Of a stretch of 31,979 nucleotides of DNA, positions 1 through 8,372 are shown in pieces. The position numbers were made by a program, and so were the translations under genes. Source of the stretch: an uncultured Eggerthella sp. (lineage in GTDB: Bacteria > Actinomycetota > Coriobacteriia > Coriobacteriales > Eggerthellaceae). The notes below the pieces were generated by a model that saw nothing but the letters and a program-made list of their open reading frames with translations, was not told where the DNA came from and searched no databases. The DNA lies in contig URJE01000008.1 in assembly GCA_900547965.1 (NCBI GenBank), forward strand, positions 1-31,979, given 5' to 3'. Position 1 is the stretch's first letter, and every line of letters starts with the position of its first letter.

Positions 1-1053
1 AGGAGTCGAAGCATCCTTCAGGTCGCCCGTGCGCCAACCCTCATCGAGCACTTCGGTGATTGCACGCTGGATATCATCTGCTGCTTGTCCCATATCGAAG
101 CTGTAGCGCAGCATCATGCCAACCGACATGATCTGAGCCAAGGGGTTCGCGATACCCTGGCCCGCGATGTCGGGCGCGCTACCGTGGCTCGGTTCGTACA
201 GAGCGACGCCGTCGCCCAAGGAAGCACTTGCAAGCATACCCAGCGAACCGGTGATCTGGGCAGCCTCGTCGGACAAAATATCCCCAAACATGTTCTCGGT
301 AACCACCACATCGAAATCAGCGGGGCGGCTGATAAGCTGCATTGCCGTGTTGTCTACCAGCAGATCTTCGAGCTGAACATCGGGATATTCTTCTGCGCCA
401 ATGCGATGAACGATTTCGCGCCACATGCGGCTGGTCTCCAAAACGTTAGCCTTGTCGACGCTGGTAACCTTCTTTCCGCGCTTGCGGGCAGCCTCGAATG
501 CCTGACGGGCAATGCGTTCGATCTCATACTCGCGATACTCAAGCGTATCGTATGCGCGCTGGCCAGGCTTGCCATCGGTGCCTGCGCCTTCTTCGTCATA
601 GAAACGCTCACGCTTGCCAAAATACAAACCGCCGGTAAGCTCGCGAACAATCATCATATCTACGCCATCGATAACCTCTGGCTTCAAGGTAGATGCCTCG
701 GCCAATGCGTTGAAAATCTGAACGGGACGCAAGTTGGTATACAGGCCCAGCGCCTTGCGAATGCCAAGCAAGCCCTGCTCAGGACGAGGCTTCGAGGGGT
801 CGGTGGTGTCCCACTTCGGACCGCCTACTGCAGCGAGCAGCACCGCATCCGATGCATTGGCAGCATCGAGCGTTGCCTGAGGAAGCGCTTCGCCCGTAGC
901 ATCGATAGCGCAACCGCCGATCAAAGCATCTTCGCAAGCGAAATCGACATCGTACTTCTCACCCAATGCCTTCAGCACTTTAACGCCCTCGGCCATGATC
1001 TCCGGGCCGATGCCGTCACCGGGCAACGTGCAGATCTTGTACGTCTTGGTCAT
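1..1053 (-). CDS. leuB: 3-isopropylmalate dehydrogenase (C-terminus cut by window edge)
   Basis: Catalyses NAD-dependent oxidative decarboxylation of 3-isopropylmalate, the third step of leucine synthesis, in the cytoplasm. The frame is open from the ATG at 1051-1053 to the left edge, giving 351 codons; family members are about 350-365 residues, so only a short C-terminal end is missing. Visible family motifs are LPGDGIGPEI near the N-terminus, ELTGGLYFG, SVDKANVLETSRMWR, the metal-binding DILSDEAAQITGSLG and the NAD-site EPSHGSAPDIAGQGIANP. A Shine-Dalgarno AAGAGGA sits at about 1061-1067. It lies downstream of leuC-leuD on the same strand, but a terminator-like hairpin (1109-1130) separates them, so it may be partly uncoupled or have its own promoter. 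Tartrate and isocitrate dehydrogenases share the fold; the leu neighbours make LeuB nearly certain. Confidence 0.96.
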   Translation of the reverse strand, partial: MTKTYKICTLPGDGIGPEIMAEGVKVLKALGEKYDVDFACEDALIGGCAIDATGEALPQATLDAANASDAVLLAAVGGPKWDTTDPSKPRPEQGLLGIRKALGLYTNLRPVQIFNALAEASTLKPEVIDGVDMMIVRELTGGLYFGKRERFYDEEGAGTDGKPGQRAYDTLEYREYEIERIARQAFEAARKRGKKVTSVDKANVLETSRMWREIVHRIGAEEYPDVQLEDLLVDNTAMQLISRPADFDVVVTENMFGDILSDEAAQITGSLGMLASASLGDGVALYEPSHGSAPDIAGQGIANPLAQIMSVGMMLRYSFDMGQAADDIQRAITEVLDEGWRTGDLKDASTP

Positions 1054-1108
1054 AGTGAAATCCTCTTTCAGCGAAAAACAGTTCGCAAACGATATTACCG
1101 CAATGAAA

Positions 1109-1130
1109 GAAACGCCCCGAAAGGCGTTTC
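1109..1130 (-). terminator. Rho-independent terminator-like hairpin after leuD
   Basis: GAAACGCC (1109-1116) pairs perfectly with GGCGTTTC (1123-1130) around a 6-nt loop. Read on the minus strand it is followed by a T-rich stretch (TTTCATT). It lies between leuD and leuB, so it could end or attenuate leuCD transcription. Nearly the same stem recurs after purH (5932-5953). Confidence 0.65.
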
Positions 1131-1156
1131 AAGAAATTAAGAGCAAAAGAAAAAGG

Positions 1157-1654
1157 TTAGGCAAGCCCCAACACGTGACGCGTGCGGTTCAGCAAGCCGC
1201 CCTGCTCGATGATATCGGCAATGAAGGGCGGGAAAGGCTGAGCCGTGAAGCTTTCACCGGTGGTTTCATCGGTAATGGTGCCCGTTTCGGTATCGACGCT
1301 AACCACATCACCGTTCTTGATAGCATCTACCGCTTCGGGGCATTCCAGGATGGCAAGCCCCGTGTTGATAGAGTTGCGATAGAAGATGCGAGCGAAGCTC
1401 TTGGCGATAACAGCATCTACGCCTGCAGCCTTGATGGCGATGGGCGCATGTTCACGAGAAGAGCCGCAACCAAAGTTTTCCTCAACAACGATGATGTCGC
1501 CGGACTTTACGTTGTTGACGAACTCGACATCCAAATCCTCCAAGCAGTGCTTGGCAAGTTCGGAGGGCTCGGAAGTGGTGAGGTAGCGAGCTGGGATAAT
1601 AACGTCGGTATCGATATCACGACCGTAGCGATGAACAGTTCCCTTGAATTGCAT
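1157..1654 (-). CDS. leuD: 3-isopropylmalate dehydratase small subunit
   Basis: Small swivelling subunit of isopropylmalate isomerase, which converts 2- to 3-isopropylmalate together with LeuC. At 165 residues it is the short bacterial/archaeal-type LeuD, not the roughly 200-residue E. coli type. Family signatures visible are GRDIDTDVIIPARYL near the N-terminus, EENFGCGSSREHAP with the substrate-loop region, and AKSFARIFYRNSINTGL. The ATG is preceded by AAGGAG at a good distance. The gap to leuC is only 11 bp, so the two subunits are co-transcribed and probably co-translated. Confidence 0.96.
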   Translation of the reverse strand: MQFKGTVHRYGRDIDTDVIIPARYLTTSEPSELAKHCLEDLDVEFVNNVKSGDIIVVEENFGCGSSREHAPIAIKAAGVDAVIAKSFARIFYRNSINTGLAILECPEAVDAIKNGDVVSVDTETGTITDETTGESFTAQPFPPFIADIIEQGGLLNRTRHVLGLA

Positions 1655-1665
1655 AGCACTTCTCC

Positions 1666-2934
1666 TTAATCAAGATCTTCAGGAAGACCGATGTGACCCA
1701 ACACGGCGCTGGCAGCAGCAACTGCCGGCGAAGAGAGGTACACCTCACTGGTAGGATCGCCCATACGGCCTACGAAGTTGCGATTGGTGGTAGCAATAGA
1801 ACGCTCGCCTGCAGCGAGAATACCCATATAACCGCCCAGGCAAGGACCACACGTAGGGGTGGAAACCGCACAGTTGGCATCCAAGAAGATATCCATCAGG
1901 CCTTCCTTGATGCACTGACGATAAACCTGCTGGGTTGCGGGAATAATGATGCAGCGAACATCGCGATGGACCTTATGACCCTTAAGCACAGCGGCAGCCT
2001 GGCGCATGTCTTCGATGCGGCCATTGGTGCAAGAGCCGATAACGGACTGCTGGATAACGATATCGCGAGCCTCGGATGCAGGACGCGTGTTAGAAGGAAG
2101 ATGCGGAAAAGCAACGGTAGGAACAATATCCTGCGCGTCGATGTTGTATACCTTTGCATACACCGCATCAGGGTCAGAGTGATACTCGGTGTAGGGACGC
2201 TCGGTGCGACCGTCCATATACTTGCGGGCAACATCGTCAACAGGAATGAGGCCAGCTTTGCCGCCTGCTTCAATAGCCATGTTGGAAATGGAAAGGCGCT
2301 CGTCCATGGTAAGACCCTCAATGGCACTTCCGCGGAATTCCATTGCCTGGTACAGTGCACCATCAACGCCGATCATACCAATGATATGAAGAATGATGTC
2401 CTTGCCGGTAACACCGGGGCGAAGCTCGCCTTCAACGTTGAACAGCAGGCTTTCTGGAACCTTAAACCATGCCTTGCCAGTTGCGTAACCTACAGCAGCA
2501 TCGGTAGAACCAACGCCAGTGGAAAATGCTCCCAAAGCGCCATAAGTGCAAGTGTGGCTGTCGGCGCCAATGATAAGGTCGCCAGCGCCAACAACACCCT
2601 GCTCGGGTAGGAGCGCATGCTCTACACCCATGCAACCTACTTCGTAGTAATGGGTGATGCCCTGCTCGCGGGCAAAGTCGCGCGTCATCTTGGCCTGTTC
2701 GGCGCTCTTAATGTCCTTGTTGGGCACATAGTGGTCGGGAACCAAAGCGATTTTGGTAGGATCAAAAACCTTTTCTACGCCAATCTTCTTGAATTCCTTA
2801 ATGGCGATGGGCGCGGTAACGTCGTTGGAAAGAACGAGGTCAAGGTTGCACTCGATCAATTGGCCGGGAACCACTTCCTCGAGCCCCGCATGGGCTGCAA
2901 GGATTTTCTCTGCCATGGTCATAGGACGTGGCAT
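1666..2934 (-). CDS. leuC: 3-isopropylmalate dehydratase large subunit
   Basis: Large, iron-sulfur subunit of isopropylmalate isomerase (aconitase superfamily), partner of LeuD. It has 422 residues, typical of the HacA/archaeal-type LeuC. The three [4Fe-4S] cysteines lie in GSCTNGRIED and TPTCGPCLGG, and the N-terminal ADSHTCTYGALGAFSTGVGS motif is intact. The ATG at 2932-2934 has AAGGAGAG just upstream; a second in-frame ATG (MTMAEKIL) five codons in is less well placed. An extended -10 promoter lies at 2973-2981. First gene of the leu unit. The close relatives homoaconitase and citraconate hydratase subunits are possible in isolation, but leuD and leuB alongside argue for leucine synthesis. 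Confidence 0.96.
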   Translation of the reverse strand: MPRPMTMAEKILAAHAGLEEVVPGQLIECNLDLVLSNDVTAPIAIKEFKKIGVEKVFDPTKIALVPDHYVPNKDIKSAEQAKMTRDFAREQGITHYYEVGCMGVEHALLPEQGVVGAGDLIIGADSHTCTYGALGAFSTGVGSTDAAVGYATGKAWFKVPESLLFNVEGELRPGVTGKDIILHIIGMIGVDGALYQAMEFRGSAIEGLTMDERLSISNMAIEAGGKAGLIPVDDVARKYMDGRTERPYTEYHSDPDAVYAKVYNIDAQDIVPTVAFPHLPSNTRPASEARDIVIQQSVIGSCTNGRIEDMRQAAAVLKGHKVHRDVRCIIIPATQQVYRQCIKEGLMDIFLDANCAVSTPTCGPCLGGYMGILAAGERSIATTNRNFVGRMGDPTSEVYLSSPAVAAASAVLGHIGLPEDLD

Positions 2935-2972
2935 ACGCTCTCCTTCATCAATACCTACTGCTAAGTTTTCAG

Positions 2973-2981
2973 ATTATAGCA
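2973..2981 (-). promoter_or_regulatory. Extended -10 promoter for leuC
   Basis: On the minus strand the sequence reads TGCTATAAT: a perfect TATAAT with the TGn extension, 38 bp upstream of the leuC ATG. A 17-bp spacer would place the -35 inside the upstream terminator stem, where there is no consensus hexamer, so this would work as an extended -10 promoter. No leucine leader peptide or attenuator was seen in the short leader. Confidence 0.6.
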
Positions 2982-2993
2982 CCCATACATACA

Positions 2994-3023
2994 AAGCGAG
3001 GCCCGCCGAAGCGAGCCTCGCTT
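2994..3023 (-). terminator. Terminator after the J-domain gene
   Basis: AAGCGAGGC (2994-3002) pairs with GCCTCGCTT (3015-3023), nine perfect pairs with a 12-nt loop. On the minus strand it is followed by TTTGTATG. It closes the flippase/nitroreductase/J-domain unit just ahead of the leuC promoter. Confidence 0.75.
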
Positions 3024-3049
3024 GATCTTAACCAACCTTTAACTTGACC

Positions 3050-3976
3050 TTAACTTCTCTTTAGAGCACGGATCGTTTTCACATGGCGATACACATTCGA
3101 TACATCGAAACCCACCGCGCAAGCGAACAGAATAAGAGCGATTATCCCGATAGCCGCATCCCCTCCTGGTGTGAAGATAAGCGCCAGCATAACGAAAGGA
3201 ACGAGCAGGATAAAGGAAAGGAAGTTCAGACGCTTCCAAATCCCCTGGCCGATGGAGATGATGGTATACAGGTACAATCCCGTCGCTGGAGCACTCAGCA
3301 AAAATGACAGTGCCAAAATAACGAGTTTTGCCGCAATAAGCTCGATATCCAACCGCAAATCAGCCTTCGCCTCTTGGAGCAGCTCTTCTGCGGTGGGCGC
3401 ATTCGAAAAGAACGAGCTGAAATCGAACACCGTTCCCTTAAAGGGATTCGACGAATCAACGAACGGGTTGCCACCCCGCTGGTTACCCTGGTAGGAACGG
3501 CCCCCTGCCCCGCTAGAGCCAGAATTACCCGCATGAGCCTCGCCCATGTCAAATGGATCGGCCCACGAAAAGGGGTTCGCACCGAAAGGATTTCCCTGGA
3601 ACGGATTGCCCCCTGTGCTGGTGTAGGTGGTTTTGTTTCCGTTCTCATCCCATGTGGTCCAAACAAACGTTTCAGCAAATGGCCAACCCTCAAATGGGTT
3701 GCCCTGAGGACGACCAGCAGAAGGGTTGTATGAAAACGGCGCTCCATAAGGAGTCCCCGAAGTGCTGTACTCAGGATCCCATGAATGGTTCAGAAGCACA
3801 TCACGCGCCTCATTGATGAGCTTCGTTTTCTCCTCAGCCTTCGCACGTGCCTGCTCATCCTGCCCAAACTTATCAGGGTGGTTCTCAATGATCAGCTTGC
3901 GATGAGCCTTCTTGATGTCATCTTCTGAAGCGCCCTGGCTAAGACCGAGCGTATTAAGTGCCTCTGACTTCTTCAT
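3050..3976 (-). CDS. Membrane-anchored J-domain protein with NPF-rich linker
   Basis: Probable DnaJ-type co-chaperone that would stimulate DnaK ATPase at the membrane. The N-terminus (about residues 5-65) is a J-domain with the key HPD tripeptide at 33-35. No Gly/Phe-Cys zinc region or DnaJ C-terminal domain follows, so it is not canonical DnaJ. A Gly/Asn/Pro/Phe-rich linker (about 70-190) holds six NPF tripeptides (starting at 93, 124, 129, 134, 170 and 177). Then come a short charged segment and three or more hydrophobic stretches (about 211-243, 250-270, 273-291), ending in a basic tail. Two bases separate its ATG from the upstream nitroreductase stop and its own Shine-Dalgarno is poor, suggesting translational coupling. 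The client protein is unknown. Confidence 0.8.
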   Translation of the reverse strand: MKKSEALNTLGLSQGASEDDIKKAHRKLIIENHPDKFGQDEQARAKAEEKTKLINEARDVLLNHSWDPEYSTSGTPYGAPFSYNPSAGRPQGNPFEGWPFAETFVWTTWDENGNKTTYTSTGGNPFQGNPFGANPFSWADPFDMGEAHAGNSGSSGAGGRSYQGNQRGGNPFVDSSNPFKGTVFDFSSFFSNAPTAEELLQEAKADLRLDIELIAAKLVILALSFLLSAPATGLYLYTIISIGQGIWKRLNFLSFILLVPFVMLALIFTPGGDAAIGIIALILFACAVGFDVSNVYRHVKTIRALKRS

Positions 3977-3978
3977 AG

Positions 3979-4557
3979 CTAGAACATGATGCTTTCGAGC
4001 GAACGCTTAGGTACGTAGTGCACCTGGTTTTCATCGCGATAGTACTTCACGTCATCGTTTTCCATATCAACGATGCGCACTTCTTCGCAAGGCTTGCCCA
4101 ATGCAAGCACCAGTACCGGTTCAAGGTTTTCAGGCATTTCCAGAATCTCTTTGAGCTCCTGCTTCTTGAAAGACATGACCATGCAACCGCCAAAACCTTC
4201 TTCCGTAGAAGCAAGCATGATGGTTTGCGCGCAGATGCCCATGTCGATCTGGGCGGCCTGAACCGAAGAGACGTTGGTGTCTACCGCCATTACGATGTAA
4301 CCAGTTGGGCGCTCCTTTTCTTCAGGGCCTTCCCAATCGGTAAGGTAACCGGCCCACGCAAGCGTGTCGTACACCTTCGCGCACATTTCCCGATCGGAGA
4401 CAATACGATAGCGCAAAGGCTGCAAGTTCTTGGCGCTGGCGGTATAGCGAGTGTTGTCGATCCACTTCTTCATATGTCCCTCGGGCACACGGTAGATGCT
4501 ACGGAACCTACGGTAGCTACGGGTGGTGTGCGAAAGATGCTCGATAAAACTGGGCAT
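3979..4557 (-). CDS. Nitroreductase-family flavoprotein
   Basis: About 192 residues; likely an FMN-dependent NAD(P)H oxidoreductase of the nitroreductase superfamily, cytoplasmic, physiological substrate unknown. Supporting motifs are the N-terminal RSYRRF, the phosphate/flavin-binding TASAKNLQPLRY, a central hydrophobic strand GYIVMAVD, the helix DMGICAQTIMLASTEEGFGG and the C-terminal VLALGKPCEEV. The start is set at the ATG 4555-4557 (MPSFIEHL), preceded by GAGAGGAA; the longer open frame to 4662 would overlap the upstream gene and looks non-coding. It lies 34 bp downstream of the flippase-like gene and abuts the J-domain gene. The family is broad, so a specific role in nitroaromatic, quinone or enoate reduction cannot be assigned. 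Confidence 0.88.
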   Translation of the reverse strand: MPSFIEHLSHTTRSYRRFRSIYRVPEGHMKKWIDNTRYTASAKNLQPLRYRIVSDREMCAKVYDTLAWAGYLTDWEGPEEKERPTGYIVMAVDTNVSSVQAAQIDMGICAQTIMLASTEEGFGGCMVMSFKKQELKEILEMPENLEPVLVLALGKPCEEVRIVDMENDDVKYYRDENQVHYVPKRSLESIMF

Positions 4558-4591
4558 GGAATTCCTCTCGATTGAAAAATGACGATTTACA

Positions 4592-5800
4592 TTACGCTTC
4601 TTCGAATTCAGGCTCATCGGATGAAGAAACATGCTCCCCTTCGCCCGACCGGAAATCAGCATCGGCGTGGCTTTCCCTTACCGCACTTGGACGAAGCGCA
4701 TCACGCTGCACCTTGTGCTCGGCGGCTTCGCGTCCCAACTCCGCACGAACGCGCTGACGGTTGAAGTTGTTGTCGGGAAGTTTTTCCTTCTTTTCCTTTT
4801 TAGGACGAAAGGTTTTGGTGGTCTGAATGAGAATCGCACCAATGAGGAAGGGCATCCAGAACACGATGCCGCGGTAGACCAAGCCGATTGCCATGCCGGC
4901 GGTTGCCGAAGCGCCAAAAGCAGTAAAGGCAACAGTAACCGCCGCCTCGACAACACCAACGCCCTGCGGCGTAAATGAAACCATGGCGAACAAGGTTGCA
5001 ACCACATAACCGCACACCAACGACTCGGGAACAGCGACACCGAACGCATAGCCCACCAAGCAAAACGCAGAAAGCTCACAGCAACTTGCTATAAGCGAGC
5101 AGCCCCACGCCTTCAGTGTGATTTTAGGATTCTGCGCAATGAGTTTCGCCGCACTAGAAAACGACTTCACCGTTTTTTCCACCCAAGGAGCCATCGGATC
5201 TTTATGGAATCGAACCAAAACCTTGTTAATGAAGCGAGCAATGGGAATAAGGATCCGAACAACCAGATCGGGGTTCTTATGACCCAGCACCATGATAGAG
5301 ATCATGGCTCCCACTAAAACGATTACCACCAATCCGAACAACAACCAGATAGGAGACAACCCTACGGTTAGCGCAAGGATGGAAAAGCCGATAATCATAA
5401 TGGTGGCAAAGGCGGAATCTACCGTAATTTGCATGAGCAGAGCTGCGGAAGTAGCCTTACCTGGCTCGATGCCACGCCTTCGGGCATCGTCAACCACCAA
5501 GGTAGTACCAGCAAGGTTCAGCGAGGGAACTACCGTGTTAAGGAAGAATGTGCCGAACACCAAAGGCAACGTATGCTTCGGATGCATGGTTTCATTCACA
5601 GCTTTGAAAGAAAAGCTGTACGCAAAGCTCTGCGAGATGTATTTGCAAAGCTGCGTGAGAATAGCAATGACCAGGGGGATCATAGCACCCTGCGCCATAG
5701 TGGCGGCCAGTTCGTTGATCTGATCGCCACGAAGGAAGACAAAGGCCAGCACAACGATGATGACCAAGCCGCCCATAAGATTTCGAATATTGAACTTCAC
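4592..5800 (-). CDS. Flippase-like multi-pass membrane protein (LPG synthase TM-domain / UPF0104 family)
   Basis: About 402 residues from a GTG start at 5798-5800. Many hydrophobic helices run from the N-terminus to about residue 325, e.g. GGLVIIVVLAFVFLRG and FASTIMIIGFSILALTVG-like stretches. A charged cytoplasmic tail rich in Lys/Arg then Glu/Asp follows. The arrangement fits the membrane domain of lysylphosphatidylglycerol synthases (UPF0104), whose stand-alone members are thought to move lipids or lipid-linked sugars; no aminoacyl-transferase domain is attached. The longer open frame to 5878 begins at TTG and would start upstream of the probable transcription start (TATACT at 5848-5853), so GTG is preferred. 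First gene of a unit with the nitroreductase and J-domain genes. Substrate unknown. Confidence 0.8.
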   Translation of the reverse strand: MKFNIRNLMGGLVIIVVLAFVFLRGDQINELAATMAQGAMIPLVIAILTQLCKYISQSFAYSFSFKAVNETMHPKHTLPLVFGTFFLNTVVPSLNLAGTTLVVDDARRRGIEPGKATSAALLMQITVDSAFATIMIIGFSILALTVGLSPIWLLFGLVVIVLVGAMISIMVLGHKNPDLVVRILIPIARFINKVLVRFHKDPMAPWVEKTVKSFSSAAKLIAQNPKITLKAWGCSLIASCCELSAFCLVGYAFGVAVPESLVCGYVVATLFAMVSFTPQGVGVVEAAVTVAFTAFGASATAGMAIGLVYRGIVFWMPFLIGAILIQTTKTFRPKKEKKEKLPDNNFNRQRVRAELGREAAEHKVQRDALRPSAVRESHADADFRSGEGEHVSSSDEPEFEEA

Positions 5801-5847
5801 TGCTGGGAGGACCTTTTTTCTGTGTGTCAGTAGGAAGATAGTTTTTG

Positions 5848-5856
5848 AGTATATCA
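5848..5856 (-). promoter_or_regulatory. Extended -10 promoter for the flippase-like gene
   Basis: The minus strand reads TGATATACT, a five-of-six -10 with the TGn extension, about 48 bp upstream of the GTG start at 5800. Only a weak -35 (TTGGGG, 19-bp spacing) is visible. Its position supports the shorter reading frame of this gene. Confidence 0.45.
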
Positions 5857-5931
5857 GACACCAAACCTGATACCCCAATCGTCATAAAACGAACGGGCAG
5901 GGCAGCTCAAATGCGCTTACCGCAAACAAAA

Positions 5932-5953
5932 GAAACGCCCCGAGGGGCGTTTC
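5932..5953 (-). terminator. Terminator after purH
   Basis: GAAACGCCCC (5932-5941) and GGGGCGTTTC (5944-5953) form a near-continuous 9-10-bp G+C-rich stem. On the minus strand it is followed by TTTTGTTTG. It ends the purine unit 37 bp past the purH stop. Confidence 0.85.
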
Positions 5954-5989
5954 TTGCTTACGCTTTGCTTACCAGAACGAAGCGGCGTC

Positions 5990-7576
5990 TTAATGACGGA
6001 AGTGACGGTGACCGGTGAAAACCATGGCAATGCCGTGCTCGTCGCATGCTTCAATAACCTCTTCGTCGCGGATGGAGCCGCCAGGCTGGATAATGGCCTT
6101 CACGCCATAGCCCGCCAACGTATCAACGTTATCGCGGAAGGGGAAGAAGGCATCGGATGCGCATACCAGGCCTTCTGCGGGAACGCCCATACGTTCGCAA
6201 GCCTCGTGCGCACGTTCACAAGCGAGCTTCGCAGAGTCAACGCGGTTGGGCTGACCAGGGCCCATGCCGATACCGGCATGATCCTTCGAAACCAGAATCG
6301 CGTTAGACTTGACGCCTTTGCAAACCTTCCAGGCAAACAGCATCTCGTGCAATTCATCTTCAGTGGGCTTCTTCTTGGTAGGTACCGTGAACTCTGCGGG
6401 ATCCTCGTCCACACGGTCTACCTGCTGAGCGAGCATACCGCCATCTACGGAGCGGAACTCGATTGCCGCAGGAGCATCTACCCCACCGGTCTCCAGAACG
6501 CGCAGGTTCTTTTTCTGTTGAAGAAGCTCAAGAGCAGCTGGCTCATACGAAGGAGCAATGAGGACCTCTACGAACTGCTTGTTCTCGTTGATATGCTCAA
6601 CCAATTCAAGGGTAACCTCGGCATTAACGGCGATGATGCCGCCAAAAGCGCTCTTCGGGTCGCAGGCGAATGCCTTATCGTAAGCCGTGGCAACATCAGT
6701 AGCGGTTGCGGAACCGCAGGGGTTCTGGTGCTTCAAAATCACAACGGCGGGCTCATCGAACTCGCGAGCAAGCGTCCAGCAAGCGTCGGTGTCAAGGATG
6801 TTGTTGTAAGAGAGTTCCTTGCCATTGAGCTGCTTGGCGTTAACCAGAGAATGCGGCGTAGCAAACTCGGGTACACGATAAAATGCAGCGCTCTGGTGCG
6901 GGTTCTCGCCATAACGAAGGCCCTGCTGCTTAACAAGCTCAACAGAAAGAGCTTCGGGGAACAACTCGTTTGCCTCACCCAACTGGTTACCGAGCCATGC
7001 AGCGATAGCGCCGTCGTAAGCATTGGTGGTCTGGAACACACGAAGAGCGAGCTGAGTACGCGTTGCAAGCGTGGTTGCGCCGTCATTTGCGCGCATCTCA
7101 GCGAGAATGCTTCCGTAGCTTGCAGGATCGGTAACAACGGCAACACTTGCAAAATTCTTAGCAGCAGAGCGCAGCATGGAAGGGCCACCGATATCGATGT
7201 TTTCGATGCAAGTACCGAAATCGGCACCGGACTCTACCGTTTTCTCAAATGCATAGAGGTTCACAACAACCATGTCGATCATCTCGATGCCATGCTCGGC
7301 AGCCTGAGCCATATGCTCGGGGTTGTCGCGCTTTGCAAGAAGACCACCATGAACCGCCGGATGAAGCGTCTTCACGCGACCATCCATCATTTCGGGGAAC
7401 TGAGTTACCTCATCGATGGGGGTAACGGGAATACCTGCTTCTGCAATGACGCGAGCCGTGCCACCCGTAGAGATGATCTGAGCACCGAACTCTTCGGACA
7501 GAGCACGAGCGAATTCCACCACGCCCGTCTTGTCCGTTACCGACATAAGAACACGCTTTACCTTAGGATCTGCCAC
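5990..7576 (-). CDS. purH: Bifunctional AICAR formyltransferase / IMP cyclohydrolase
   Basis: Performs the last two steps of de novo IMP synthesis: formylation of AICAR with 10-formyl-THF, then ring closure. The N-terminal cyclohydrolase domain begins VKRVLMSVTDKTGVVEFA, continues through STGGTARVIAEAGIPV and ends near the linker after about residue 200. The transferase domain carries RYGENPHQ and the catalytic LKHQNPCG. The best start is the GTG at 7574-7576, with GGAAAGGCGG correctly spaced upstream; it gives 528 residues, close to E. coli PurH (529). The longer open frame to 7651 starts at TTG without a ribosome site and adds residues unlike the family. It follows purN after about 120 bp and is closed by the terminator at 5932-5953. 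Confidence 0.95.
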   Translation of the reverse strand: MADPKVKRVLMSVTDKTGVVEFARALSEEFGAQIISTGGTARVIAEAGIPVTPIDEVTQFPEMMDGRVKTLHPAVHGGLLAKRDNPEHMAQAAEHGIEMIDMVVVNLYAFEKTVESGADFGTCIENIDIGGPSMLRSAAKNFASVAVVTDPASYGSILAEMRANDGATTLATRTQLALRVFQTTNAYDGAIAAWLGNQLGEANELFPEALSVELVKQQGLRYGENPHQSAAFYRVPEFATPHSLVNAKQLNGKELSYNNILDTDACWTLAREFDEPAVVILKHQNPCGSATATDVATAYDKAFACDPKSAFGGIIAVNAEVTLELVEHINENKQFVEVLIAPSYEPAALELLQQKKNLRVLETGGVDAPAAIEFRSVDGGMLAQQVDRVDEDPAEFTVPTKKKPTEDELHEMLFAWKVCKGVKSNAILVSKDHAGIGMGPGQPNRVDSAKLACERAHEACERMGVPAEGLVCASDAFFPFRDNVDTLAGYGVKAIIQPGGSIRDEEVIEACDEHGIAMVFTGHRHFRH

Positions 7577-7671
7577 CTGGTACCGCCTTTCCGAATTGCC
7601 TGGTTTACTGATATTCGTTACGTTCAGCATAGCAGCGCCAGCCAAACGCAAACCTTCGAAAGTGAAAATGT

Positions 7672-7686
7672 CCGCCTAGCGGGCGG
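7672..7686 (-). other. Small G+C hairpin between purN and purH
   Basis: CCGCC (7672-7676) and GGCGG (7682-7686) form a 5-bp stem with a 5-nt loop; on the minus strand it is followed after a few bases by TTTTC. It could be a weak terminator or an mRNA-processing element between purN and purH. The stem is too short to assert a function. Confidence 0.3.
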
Positions 7687-7695
7687 TGCAGTTAG

Positions 7696-8328
7696 TTAGT
7701 TTGAAATAGCAACCTTGCGCGTTTCGGGGCAAACGTTTACCCGTCCTTCGGCAAGGAGCTGGATCACATGAGGGTACAACTCATGCTCGACCGAATGGAT
7801 ACGCTGCTCAAGGGCCTCGATGGATTCGCCTTCGAGAACCTCAACTGGCTGTTGAGCGATAATGGGCCCCTTATCGTAATCGGCGTTAGCGAAGTGCACG
7901 GTGACACCGGTTACCTTCACGCCGAAATTGTACGCATCCTCAATAGCATGCGCGCCTTTGAAGGAGGGAAGAAGCGCAGGGTGCAGATTCACCACCCTAT
8001 CGTGAAACGCATCAAGGATTTCCGCAGTGACCATACGCATGTAGCCGGCCATAACTACGTATTCGGCACCGGCATCTTTCAATGCATCAGCGATACGCTG
8101 GTTGGCTGCCGAAGCGTCGGCATAGGCCTCACGGTTCATCACAAGGACAGGAATGCCTGCCTTTTTGGCGCGCTCGATACCATAGGCATCAGGGCGCGAA
8201 GAAACAACCAAGCTGATTTTCGCGCTGAGCGTGCCTTCATCAATATGGTCAATAAGCGATTGGAGGTTAGAGCCACTACCGCTGATCAAAACGCCGATGT
8301 TAAGCGGCTTCTGCACCGTTGCAGCCAT
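7696..8328 (-). CDS. purN: Phosphoribosylglycinamide formyltransferase
   Basis: Transfers a formyl group from 10-formyl-THF to GAR in the third step of purine synthesis. About 210 residues from the ATG at 8326-8328, which has AAAGGAG upstream; the open frame extends to 8586 but that part overlaps a repeat and is not family-like. Visible motifs: IGVLISGSGSNLQSL (phosphate loop), YMRMVTAEIL, the catalytic Asn-His region VNLHPALLPSFKGAHA, and the Asp-bearing VHFANADYDKGPIIAQ. It is separated from purM by a terminator and a REP-like inverted repeat, so it may depend on readthrough or its own unrecognised promoter, whereas purH follows closely. Confidence 0.94.
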   Translation of the reverse strand: MAATVQKPLNIGVLISGSGSNLQSLIDHIDEGTLSAKISLVVSSRPDAYGIERAKKAGIPVLVMNREAYADASAANQRIADALKDAGAEYVVMAGYMRMVTAEILDAFHDRVVNLHPALLPSFKGAHAIEDAYNFGVKVTGVTVHFANADYDKGPIIAQQPVEVLEGESIEALEQRIHSVEHELYPHVIQLLAEGRVNVCPETRKVAISN

Positions 8329-8372
8329 GCTGCTCCTTTCATGTTCGTTGGGCGCTGCCCGCGCCAATGGGC

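Noticed and set aside
4558..4662. Longer nitroreductase start
   Set aside because: It would overlap the flippase-like gene, whereas the ATG at 4557 has a good ribosome site and fits the family N-terminus.
5954..7699. 581-codon open frame on the plus strand opposite purH
   Set aside because: It lies wholly antisense to a well-supported purH with all catalytic motifs; its translation has no recognisable domain and no ribosome site. Long antisense frames arise from the codon bias of G+C-rich genes.
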